DNA of 64,000 nt from assembly GCF_049243985.1 (NCBI RefSeq), contig NC_135381.1, positions 15,053,345 through 15,117,344 on the forward strand, read 5' to 3'. Positions 33,375-45,400 of this stretch are shown one piece after another (the stretch's first letter is position 1; the number at the start of each line of letters is the position of its first letter). The notes under the pieces were generated by a model that was given only the letters and a program-made list of their open reading frames with translations, was not told the DNA's origin and made no database searches. Source of the stretch: Paroedura picta. Its lineage: Eukaryota > Chordata > Lepidosauria > Squamata > Gekkonidae. The position numbers and the translations under genes were made by a program.

Positions 33375-33479
33375 ATGGAGCCCGCGCCGCCGCCAAGCAG
33401 CAGCCGCAGCCGGCAGGGGCTGTCCAGGGCCAGAGCGGCCTCGCAGACCGGGGTTGGGGAGCCGGGCAGCCGCCGCAAG
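33375..33479 (+). CDS. INPP5J: INPP5J exon 1
   Basis: 105 nt, ATG to AAG|GTAACC. It reads MEPAPPPSSSRSRQGLSRAR then AASQTGVGEPGSRRK. Mammalian INPP5J starts similarly with a basic Ser/Arg segment followed by QTG. It ends in phase 0, joining exon 2. The start is the first ATG after the CpG-rich promoter. Confidence 0.8.
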
Positions 33480-36400
33480 GTAACCCGCTGGCTGGGTCAG
33501 CCGCCCGCCCTGCAGGTGGGCACTGGGTCCAGGCAAGGGCAGGCGGCGGCGCCCGGTGCCCCTCTGAAGGAGAAGGGGACGACCTCGCCCTGGCCTGACT
33601 CCGCTCTCTAGTCTCCTGGGGGAGGCAGGGGCGTGTGTCTCTTCCCCCCCAGGGTCAGCGAGGGTGCTTCCAGAACCCCCCACCCCAGGAGAGGCTGCCC
33701 CTCTCTGCCACCCATCCCAGGCCACTGGGGGAGGGCTCTGGCCAGGTGGACCTGAGCACTTGCAGGCATCCTGCTCCTTTATCTGTGCTGCCTGGTGGGA
33801 GTGTGGGTGTCAGTGGCTGTGTAACGCAGAGGGGAGGTGTTGCTCAGGAACCTCAGCACCCTCCCACCCTTCCCTGAGCTTGGAGGGGCGATCCCCCCCC
33901 CCCTGCCAAGCTGCCAAGGGGGAGGTTTCCGGGATTCCCGCAGGTGTAGCCGGCTGAAATCTTTTTCGTCACACTCCAGGGAGGCTGGGGCCAGGGTTCG
34001 AACCCCTTTTTCTGGATGGGTCTCCAAAACACCTGCTTCTTCCGGTCTGGATGCTGGGGGCTGGGAGCCGGATCTGGTGTTCCTTGGGAGAAGTGCTCAG
34101 TCCTTTCTGATGGAGCAGGGTTGTAATGAGGGACCCCCCCCCCCAAATCCAGGGATTAAAGTATCAGTGCTGTCTCTCTGCTTGCTGTGGGTAGTAATGA
34201 TGGTTTTATGCAGCAATTAATAATTTAAATATTTACACCTTGCTCTTTTCCCGGAGGGGGACTCAAAATTGCTTGTAACATTATTCTCCCCTCTTCCGTT
34301 TTGTTTGCTTATTTCATTTGTACCCTGCCCAAAGAGGATCCCCAAGAGACGTCTCATTTCCCTCTCCTCCATTTTATCACAACGGCCCTGCGAGGCAGGA
34401 TAGACAGAAAGTGTGCACCTGATCCGAGGCCTCCCAGCAAACTTTCAAGGGGATTCAGACCTAGGACTCCTCCCCCCGATTCCAGTCTGGTTCTCTAACC
34501 ACTGCACCACACTGCCTCTCAAAGTCCAAAAGGGGTGTCTGTGGGAGAGTGCAAGGTAGGGGTCACAGGAAAGCTGGGCCCCCAGCTTCAGTGACATGCA
34601 CACCCAGTGTGACCCAGCTGGCGTGAGGTCTAATGAATTAGTGAGTTATGAGGAAGGCTTTTAAGGAAGACGGAGAGATAAGTGATTTCATGTTGACATT
34701 CTGGGAGGGAGTCTCTCTGGCTTCTCCCCGGAAGTCGCCAGACAAGCAGCTTGGCCTTGCATGCCCTGATTCCTCTCTGTTCTGCCCCTGCGATGGGGTG
34801 CCGTCTTCTTCCCTGTGGTCCTTGCATTGCCCTTCTCCCTCCGTGCCCTTCTCCCTACCCTGGGTAGCGCCAGTTGGGCTGCCAGCAAAGGCTGTGGACT
34901 ATTTCTCAAGTTGCAGCTGGCGCTGTTGAGCCAACACTTCCCCCCTGCCTGCTGGTGGCAAAGGCAGTCCGTTGCAGGCTCCGTGCCACTGTCCCGCCCC
35001 TTAGGAAGGATGTGGAGCAGCAATAAGGCCAAGGTGAACGGCTACCTGGCCGGAAGGCAGGCAAAGGTGGGGCCAGGCAACGGAGAGGAGAAAGGAGGTC
35101 CCCTCCTGCGAAGGGAGGGCCAAGGGACGTCCTCTGGTCTGTTGTTGTCAGCATGCTGGAGGTTCCCCTTCTGTACGAGGAAGAGGGGAAATGAAGGGCA
35201 CAGAGAAGAGAAATGGGGACTGGAGAGGGACCGCGGGGCCTGCTGACCCCTCCTTGCACCAATAAGGAAAGCGAGGCATGAGGCTGATTTTGCTTGCAAG
35301 GCTGATATTTTGCCTTATTGACAAGACATCTCCTGAAGACAGGGGTAGTCAAACTGCGGCCCTCCAGATGTCCATGGACTACAATTCCCAGAAGCCCCTG
35401 CCAGCATTCGCTGGCAGGGGCTTCTGGGAATTGTAGTCCATGGACATCTGGAGGGCCGCAGTTTGACTACCCCCTGGATTAAAGAGTCTGCAGGGAGGGC
35501 AACCTTTGGGATGCATTCAAAGGATTGATACCTGGGCAGGGGCTAATTTGTTCTTCTAGGGTGAACAGCCACAGGGTTAAAAATGCTTTCATGGGGGAAG
35601 GAGAAGAATAAGCCAGCCCAGAGCAGTGTGGCACACAGTTTGGTACAATCCTGTATCCCTGTCTCACCTTGGGGACTCGCGCTGCAGGAGGAGGCTGGGG
35701 AGGTTGCTGCGATTTGCGGTTGCTGTGCAGGACTTGAGCCCAGAACCTGAGTTCAGTGGGAGCTTTGGGGACAAGGCAGGGATCTGCTTCAGAGTACAGG
35801 CAGAGAAGCATTCCCTTTGTCCTGGGCAGACACAACTAACCATCAAGTGAGGACGTCCAGCAGTTCAGAAACTGCCTTTTCTAAGAAGGCTGTGTTTTAT
35901 TACATTTGTTACATTTCTGTCCTGCCCTGTCCTTCCTTGAAGGGGCTCAGAGTATGTTGTTCTGCCCTCCTCTCTTCTCCCATCACAACAACCCTGTGAG
36001 GTAGACTGGGTTAGCCAGTAAGCATTGTGGCAGTATGGGGACTTGAATTTGGATCTCTCTTCTTTAACCCTGATATCTGAAGCCTCCATATCTTCCTATT
36101 AAAAAGTCACCGGCTGCTTCTGAGATTTTATTTTTGCTGCGAATGTTTTTTTACTGAGCTATTTATAAGGCCTTCTCCATGGACATGGCACTTGGAGAGT
36201 ATCACAATAAACAGAGAAGTCCCTGTCCCCTGTAACATACAGTCTGGATCAGGGGTAGTCAACCTGTGGTCCTCCAGATGTCCATGGACTACAATTCTCA
36301 TGAGCCCCTGCCAGCGTTTGCTGGCAGGGGCTCATGGGAATTGTAGTCCATGGACATCTGGAGGACCACAGGTTGACTACCCCTGGTCTGGATCACAACT

Positions 36401-39400
36401 AGTGAGGAAGGGGTTGCAAGACTCCAAAACAGGGGGACCAAGCTGTGGCTCTCCAGATTTTCAAGGAGTACAGTTCCCATGATCCTCTGCCACCATGGTC
36501 AGTTGGCAGGGGCTCATGGGAACTGTGGTCCATGAACATCTAGAGAGCCAGAGTCTGCCACCCGTACTCCAAAGGGAAGGCAGGGGAGAGGTTTGCCATT
36601 CGGCCCGGTACAATGTCCTTGTCTGCTCCTGTGTCCTCAATAGCAGCAGTTTTATAGGCAGATTGTTTATCAGTAGGTTGATCATGTTTATTCCCATGCA
36701 GTGTCACCTGCTGGTATCTGCAGATCACGCTGCTGTTAAAGGCACAGGAGCATTGCAGACTGCTTTTTGGCAAGCCCGTGCCCTGTCCCCACTCTGCCTT
36801 GCATCCCCTTCCCCACCAGTCTTGACTTGGAAAGGTGCTTGGGGCAGAATAGTTTTGAAATCAGCAGGTGAAACTGGTCACACAATCCACTTTCGGAGGG
36901 CTGATTTTAAAAAGAAGAAGAAGAAGAGTTGATTCTTATATGCCGCTTTCCCCTACCCAAAGGAGGCTCAAAGCGGCTTACAGACACCTTCCCATTCCTC
37001 CCCCCACAACAGACACCCTGTGGGGTGGGTGAGGCTGAGAGAGCCCTGATATCACTGCCCGGTCAGAACAGTTTTATCAGTGCCGTGGCGAGCCCAAGGT
37101 CACCCAGCTGGCTGCATGTGGGGGAGCGCAGAATCGAACCTGGCTGGCCAGATTAGAAGTCCGCACTCCTAACCCCTACACCAAACTGGCCAAAGGAGCA
37201 GGAGCTAGAAAGAAACTCTGGGAAGAAAGCCTGAGAAGAGCTGAATGCAAGGAAAGGCACTTAGGGGTGCTTGGGTTTTGTTTCCCTTGGGGGTGATGCA
37301 AGTGGGGAGATGGCATTATGTCGGAGATATAAGGAAGGACAAACAGCCAGGCCTTTTAAAAGAGAACTTCACATAATAGAAGAGTTGGGGTTTGTGCCCC
37401 CCTTTTTACTACCCGAAGGAATCTCAAAGTGGTTTACAATCTCCTTTCCTTCCTCTCCGCATGACAGGAATCTTGCAAAGTAGGTGAGGCTGAGAGAGCT
37501 CTGAGAGAACTGTGACTGGCCCAAGGTCACCCAGCTGGACTGCATGTGGAGGAACAGGGAATCCAGCCCAGCCCTCCAATTAGATTCTGCTGCTCTTAAC
37601 CACTCTACAACTCTTTAAGTTTAGCATGGAAAGCTGCTGATTGGCCATCCCTGAACCACCCCGCTACAAACAGAACCATTTGTCATATTTTTACCCCTTA
37701 GGAATTTGGGGCAGTTTATCAGTTTCTTCAGCAGAATGAGAATCAGACCATTCAACCATGAGGCACAATCTTCCGGCAATGTCTTCTGCTTACATATTGT
37801 TGAAATGAAGTCAGCTGAACGACACAGAGATCTTTCCACTGTGCCCCCCCCCTTTACTCAGTGGAAGGCTTTTCCACAAAGTTATTGTGAGCCAAATTTT
37901 CTTACCGTTGCGTGTGATCCGTTTGTCCTGGTAGGGACCTGTTTACCAGTGAAGGATCTAGGCTTTTCCTTAGGGCGTGTAGCATATTGTGTTATGTTGA
38001 GATAATTCAATGTTAGTTAACGGTTAATATCTTTGGACTTTCCCCTCCTTGGTTCTGAGCAACCCGGGCAACTAACTCTGTAGTAAGAAGATAATATTTT
38101 TTTTAATGTACTGATTTAAAAAAAAAGAACACGTAGGAGTGGAGCCAGGGGGTGGCATTTATTCTACAAAAGAGGCTGTGATATGAGTTTAACCATCTGT
38201 TGTACGGTTGACGGGCATATTCTGAACAGGGTGTATTTTTCAATAGAAGTACAGCATAATGATGGGCATGAGCCGGGGGGATGCAATTCGGTTAGAGGTT
38301 CATGTTGTGCCTGCACAACTGCACAAACTAGTTAGGTTTGAGGTTCATGGTGTGATAGAATCCACTCCCCCAAGCATGTTAGAGATGCCGACCTCACAGG
38401 GGGTCTCCAGCTGGCTCTCCTCTGCCTGCTAGTGTGGTATAGCAGTTAAGAGCAGCGGAGAGCTGGGTGTGATCCCCCGCTCCTTCACATGCAGCCTGCT
38501 GGGTAACCCATAAAGGGGGCACAGTGTCGTATTTGTTACAATACTGGACTGGGATTTGGGTAACCCAAGTTGAAATCCCCACTCTGTCATGGAATCTGGG
38601 GCCAGTCACAGTTCTTTTATGACTGTTCTTGAAGAACAGTTCTGTTGGAGCTCTCTCAGCCCCACTTAGCTCACAGGATGTCTGTTGCAGGGAGAAGAAG
38701 GGAAATGTGTTTGTACACCACTTTGGGACTCTTTCAGGTAGTGAAAAGCAGGGCATAAAGAACCCAGATCATCTTCTTCTCTCTCCAAGTTTGGTGAGGA
38801 GTGGATTTACAGGATCCAAATTACAGCCCCTAAAAGAAGGTGACCATCTGTCATTTCCCCAGAAAGCACTTTCCTGCCCTGGATGCTCATCTATTTGCCC
38901 TCCAAGTTCCACCTGCATTGGTCAGCATTTACTTAGAGCTGAGACTGGAAATCTACCCATTCGCAAATCGCCAGAATCTCCCTGAACGTCTTGGAAATTT
39001 GTAGCAGTTGGCCTGCTGTGAGCTTCACATTGCGACTCATGAACTGCCCAAAATTTATAATGAACTTTTGTGCCTATTCTAATGCTGCACGAACAGGCTA
39101 CAAAAGAATCATTCCATGTAACAACCCTGCGAGGTAGGCAGCTGCTGGTCCTGTTTTAACAAATAGGGATCTGAAGCTGGAGGGGAGAAAGTGAGCCAAG
39201 GTTACCCCCTGAGTTTACTTAGAGCCCCTCGCCTGTTTTGTGCATATGCCCAAAAGCTCTTAACTAGACTGAAGCTACCCGTATCTGAAGGCACCTTTTA
39301 CATGCCCCCTGAGGGTGGTCCATGAGACCCTGTCATTTTAGGGGAGGGGGAGGGTCTTTCAATAGTTATGCCAAATATTGGGAAACCTGCACACTCTTCT

Positions 39401-42400
39401 TTCCCCTTCTGGCCCTGGAACTGGGTACTGCAGAGAGAACTCATTGGCTCCAAAGTTCCATGGCTGTTGGGCAGGGAAAAGAAAGGCAGCACCCAGACCC
39501 CAGGGGAAGCTGGGCATGGAGGCATGGGAAGGCCTCATCTCTGGCAAAGAAAGCCCGAGAAAGGAAGTAGTAAGGATGGCATCAGCTACCACACTTGGAG
39601 GGGCTGCGAAACCACAAGAACAGACGTTTAGAATTCAAGATGCAATTCCTTCCCTATGAAAGCGGGAGCTTTTGAATCGGTTACCTGGACCATCCAAAGG
39701 TACACCTACGTGGGGAGGAGTTAAACCCACCTAGAGCCTTCCTGTGGTTCTCAACCTTCCTAATGCTGCAACCCTTTAATACAGTTCCTCATGTTGTGGG
39801 GACGCCCAGCCATAAAATTATGCAGGTCTTCTTTCACAGAAATTAAACTGACCAATGGTGTTGAAAATCCATTGTTCATGATTGTATATAAATTGGTTTC
39901 CCCCCCCGGGGTTTCTCAGTTCAGTTCTGCCTCTTGTCCCATCATGCCGATCTCGCTCTTTTCCGCTCCTTCAGACAGACGAACACTCAAACTCAATCGA
40001 CCACGCAAGGCTGTTGTGTAGATGGTGTCTCCTGGCTAAGCTGTTTGCCCTGCCGCGATCCCCATGAAAGGGTTGTTCGACCCCCAAAGGGGTCCTGACC
40101 CCCAGGTTGAGAACCACTGCTTTAGGTCATGGGAAATTGCCAATAGACAATTGGATCTGTCAGTGCCAACCCCAGAGGTCTTAGACCTGGGCCTCAGTGG
40201 ATTTAGGAGGATATAATTCTGCTTAGAACGGCAGCAAGTCCCAGCAAATTCCCCTTTTCATTGAATGCTGACAGGGAACAGACAAAATGGGAGGAATTCA
40301 TGCGGAAATAACCCAGAGTACTCCTTGCCATTGTGATGGCTAACAACTTGCAGAGCTTCTGAAAAATGTCTTCTTGTATATTCTGAACTGGACACAATCT
40401 GGACACACATTTTGGGCACCATTAGTGATGGTGCAGTAGAACACACATGTGAGTTCAGACACATAATCTGCCAGAAAGTCCTCTTGTGAAATCCCATTTC
40501 AGTGAGTGAGAGCTGTGAAAGAGCATGATAGCCAATTTCAGCGGGACATGCGCAGGAGAACTTCCAAGTGACATGTGCCGGTTAGTGAGGGAGGAGTACC
40601 AAAGGCCTCACTTCAAAAAGGACATGGACAACATTGAGAGGAGAGTGAAGAGAATCATCTGGGGACCAAGCCCTGTGAGGAAAGGCTGAGGGATCTGGGA
40701 ATGTTCAGCGTGGAGAAGTGGAGAGGGGACATGATTGCTGCCTTTAAGTATGTGAATGGTTGTCACTTAGAGGAGGGCAGGGAAAAGTTCCTGTTGGCAA
40801 CATAGGAGAGGACCTGAAGTAATGGGTTTAAACTGGTGGTCCCCAACCACCGGGCTGCGGCCTGCTGCCGGGGCGCAAAGGCCCTGGCACCGGGCCGCGG
40901 CTCCCTCTCCCCGCCCCCCCCTGCAGTAAGAAACTTCCCAGGCCGCAAACTTGCATCCCGGAAAGCTTCTTACTGTGGGACGGGGGAAGAGGGAAGCAGG
41001 GCCGCGCACACGCAATGCGCACGCATGGCCAGGCCACACAGATGCACTATACGCAGCCGGAAAAGCGCATGTGCTGCACTTCCGCGCATGCACGTTTTCG
41101 GCCCGAAGGAGGCTCAAAGCGGCTTACAGTCACCTTCCCTTTCCTCTCCTCACAACAGACACCCTGTGGGGTGGGTAAGGCTGAGAGAGTGTTGATATCA
41201 CTGCTCGGTCAGAACAGCTTTATCAGTGCCGTGGCAAGCCCAGGGTCACCCAGCTGGTTGCATGTGGGGGAGCGCAGAATCGAACCTGGCATGCCAGATT
41301 AGAAGTCCACACTCCTCACCGCTACACCAAACCGGCTCTCTTTCTTGGGTGATAAGAAATGCTACAAAGTGCCACTGTTCCTCCAGTACTGCATAAAAGG
41401 GGCAGGAAGAGAGGAGGTGGGCTTTGGGCTAAACCTGTAGCAGGCTCGAGGAAGAAGATGAGGGACTGTGACTTCTTCCAGGGAGAGGAGATGGCAGAGG
41501 GCGTACCTAGAAAGGGTTCCAAGTGGGCCCTTGTTCAGGATAGATAGCTCTTGTTTGATAGGGGGCTTGTCTCCTGTGGGGAGCGGAGACCTTTAGTGCA
41601 ACCAACGGCCATAGAGGTCTTTTTCAATAAAAGGATGCCAGACAATACTTTGTGGCTTGCTTGTTCTAACAAGCTGTCTCTATTTTCCTTTTCCAAGATG
41701 GAGCCGAGTCACCACGGCAACCTGGACCAAGGCCCGTCCTCCCCTGTTGGGACTCAGCCTGTGTCACCCCGGGGCAGCATCGTGGGATTGGTATCACCTG
41801 GGTTGTTCCCCAACCAGCTCAGCTTGGATGGAAGTGTTCGGTACCAGCCTGAAGGATCCAGCAGCTCCGTCAGTACTGTGTACAGTGGGGGGAATGTTTC
41901 TCGTGGGTCTAGGCCTGACACCCTCTTTGACTCTTCCCACGTCCGGTCGCAGCCTGAAGGGACACGCCTCTTGGGGCTTGATGAGAGAGCCGGCAGTAGA
42001 CATATCCAGCCTCTCTCCCTGGACATGAGCAGAGCTCAGCCGGAGGGCTCCGGTGGGTCCCAGATGTTCAACACTCCAAGTTTACGATCTCCAGTAGAAC
42101 TGCGTCCGCTTTCTCCGGCCTCGGGCAGCTCCTCTTCCCTTTCTCCAACCTCAGTCAGCAGCTCTTCCATGAAACTTAACCAGTCTCCCAGTCGTGGCAT
42201 TATGCCCGGGCTCTGCGCCTTGGACCCTATGACCTCTAGCATCTTGGCTACCATGGAACTGAAGGACACCCTCCCAAAGGCCGAATCCAGCGACCATATT
42301 TGCCTGAACCGGACGGGCTCGTCCCACAGACCTATGTCTCTCCCCAAAGCTGTCTCTAGTGAGTACATTTCAAGCGGAAGGGTTGCCCCTTCAAAATCGT

Positions 42401-45400
42401 CTATGCTGGCCAAGGCTGAGTCAGAGGAATTCATCTCCTACGGGAGGATGGGGCACTCCTCCAAATCCCTGGATGTGAGCAGCAGCAATGTTAATGCCAA
42501 AGAAAGTCTTCTGGGAAGATGGAACAAGCCCAAGCCCAAGCCAGTCAATGAGTTTCGGTGAGGCAGAGCTTGATAGGCTGCTTGGAAGGGGGAGGAGGAT
42601 GCCTCGTGGAGGAAATGGGTCTGCTCAGGAAAGGGACTGAGGGTCTCTCTAGATATTGGGCCACTTTTATACCAATTCAAGAAGAAAAAAAGTGGGTTCT
42701 TACATGCCGCTATTCTCTGCCAGACCCAAAGCGGCTTAAATTCGCCTTCCCTTTCCTCTCCCCATAACAGACACCCTGTGAGGGAGGGGAGGCTGAGAGA
42801 GCCCTGATATTACTGAAGAAGAAGAGTTGGTTCTTATATGCCACTTTTCTCTACCCGAAGGAGTCTCAAAGGGGCTTCCAAGGGCCTTCCCTTTCCTCTC
42901 CCTGTGAGGTAGGTGAGGCTGAGAGAGCCCTGATATTACTGCTCAGTCAGAACAGTTTTATCAGTGCCGTGGCGAGCCCAAGGTCACCCAGCTGGCTGCA
43001 TGTGGAGGAGTGGGGAATCAAACCCGGCTTGCCAGATTAGAAGCCCGCACTCCTAACCACTACAACAAGCCGGCTCTTTCCCCCCCTCGCAAATTCAGTG
43101 AGGGGTGCTTTAGTGAGGGTGTGGAGAAATCTCTGAGAGAATCCTGTCCTAACTACCTCATAAGACTGAAGTTTAGGGACCTTCCCCGAAGAGAGCAAGT
43201 TTCTATTAAGCTTGCCTATATGTTAGGTAAGCCACCTGGCCTGTGCATGCAGCAGAATGAGATGGTAGAATTCTGAGCTGGCAAAACAGACTCTACCACT
43301 TCAGAGTACAGAAGGGGTGGGTATGTTGCACTTTAAATATTTTTTTCCCCATGGAAAAATTACCTGTAAAATAAAACAGGAGCCCAGGGCATCTAGGAAA
43401 GACGCTATTGTATGCCCTCATAAACCATACTAGTTTTCTGTTTATTAAAGTAGGGGAACTGGGAAAAAACGAGTCCCCCTCACTTGCAGTTTGTAGTGGT
43501 GCCGTCCGTTTAACACCTCAGCTACCTGCCACCTCGTTCTGCTTCAGAGATACACCCTGTTCCACCTGGCACTGTGGTTTAAGTTACATTTGGGTGACTT
43601 GAAAAACATTCTTTCAATGCAGTTATGGGGGTGGGTGGCATGGGAAGCAATGTCTGTGTCTGCAAGTGCCAGTTTTGCATTGGGAGGTGGAGTCAGTTCT
43701 TCAGAGCTAACGAATCTGGAGTGAAAAAGCAGAACCTCAAATTGAGTGTCCTAATAAATCACGGAAGGATGTTTTTCACAGTTGGCGGAGGGGCAGAAAG
43801 GCAGAAAGGAGTCCCTCTGTTTGCTGAACTTTTGAAGAGCGGAGTCCAGGACTCCTGGGCCAAGGCAGGCCTCGTGATATTAGTGCTTTAAAAAAAAATG
43901 TCCTGTTGAGTCACAACCCCCTCGTGGCAACCACTTCCACAGGGTGTTCCAAGAAAGAGGTGAGCAGAGGTGGTTGTCCATTGCTTTTCTCTATGTAGCA
44001 GCCCCGGTCTTTCTTTGTGGTCTCTCTCCCTTCCAAGTATTGCCCTTGATCAGTTCAGCTTAGCTCCCCAGCCCTGGTGCACTTGAGCCAAAGAGTGCTT
44101 AGATAAGGCTGTTTCAATAATAATAAGGCTAATAAAGAAGTTCCTGACAGTTCGAGCGGTTTCTCAGTGGAACAGGCTTCCTCGGGAGGTGATGAGTTCT
44201 CCATCTTTGGAGATTTTTAAACAGAGGCTGGATAGCCATCTGACGGAGAGGCTGATTCTGTGAAGGTTCAAGGGGGTGGCGGATTACAGTGGATGAGCGA
44301 TAGGGTTGTGAGTGTCCTGCATAGTGCAGGGGGTTAGACTAGATGACCCTGGAGGTCCCTTCCAACTCTACGATTCTATGATTCTAGGCTCCATCCCCAA
44401 ATTTCCAGGAGTTTCCCAAGCTGGATTTGGCAGCTCTCCGCCTCTTCCCTCCTGATGGCCAGGGGGGACCTAGCAGCCCTCCTCTTAACTCAGGTAGCCA
44501 TTGGAGCTGCAGTTCGTAGGAGAAAATGTGTGTCTGTATAGAAGCACAAGCTTCTGAACCCTGCCTGCTTGTATAATTTATACGATTGCACTGATATCAA
44601 AAGTTAAAAAAAATTACACATGGCACTTGCCAGACCATTAGCCGCCAGGGTAGGCTCTCTCGGGGGCCATTCTTGTAGCCTGAGAGTGGGGAAGGATGGG
44701 TTTTAATGGGGATTTTATGATTGTTGGGCTTTTATGAGGATTATTGTTACCAGCCATGAGCCACTATGTGGCAGGATATAAATGTAATTATAAATAACTA
44801 AATAAAATAAGCCATGGTGCTTCAGGGAACCCAGAACTGGTGTTTCTGAAGAACAATCACTTGAAAGCCAAAATGGGGAAGCCAGTGATGTAATTCCCTC
44901 TAGTAGTGCCCTGGGCTGGGGCACTTGGCAGCCAGACTCAGGTTCCCTCCATGCAGCCTGGCAAAGGGACCATTCTGGCTGTGCGCAAGAGGGCCATCAC
45001 GAGAAATAGGGGCTTGGCATTGGCACTTCTGATCCCTGCTAAGGAATTGTCCCTGTCAAGGAAAGAAGCTTGCCGTAGTTTTGGGGTGGCAGCTGTGGTT
45101 CATGGGAAATTTATTACTCGGACTGCAGGAGCCTCAGGGCTGCTGGACTGGGTGGTGCGCGATGCTCTCTGGGCAACAGACTCCCTTGTGTTGAGGATGC
45201 TGCTCAAGGCAACTGGCTGTTTCTTCATCCCTGTAGCATGCCTTTCGCTGGCTCCAGAGGTTAGAAGCCAGCTTGGCTCCCTTTCCAGTACGCTATTTAA
45301 TTGCGCTAATGCCCCAGGACTGATTGCCACACGGTGCCCGTGAGCACAGGCCGCCAAGGACACATTGGCAGTTGGGCATGCTACTGTCGATCACTTTAAC

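Larger units (their letters stand above)
33480..41697 (+). other. INPP5J: INPP5J intron 1 (8.2 kb)
   Basis: Repeat-rich: SINEs, two intact and one diverged palindromic MITEs, a SPIN-like hAT element and a CR1 fragment. About 33.5-34.2, 34.6-35.3 and 37.6-38.4 kb show nothing named. No exon seen. Confidence 0.7.

Noticed and set aside
35340-36385. Repeated palindromes as a CRISPR-like array
   Set aside because: Copies are scattered, flanked by target duplications and lie in eukaryotic introns; they are MITEs.
44906-45343. Open frame of 145 codons in INPP5J intron 2
   Set aside because: No recognised family, no splice context or promoter; probably chance.
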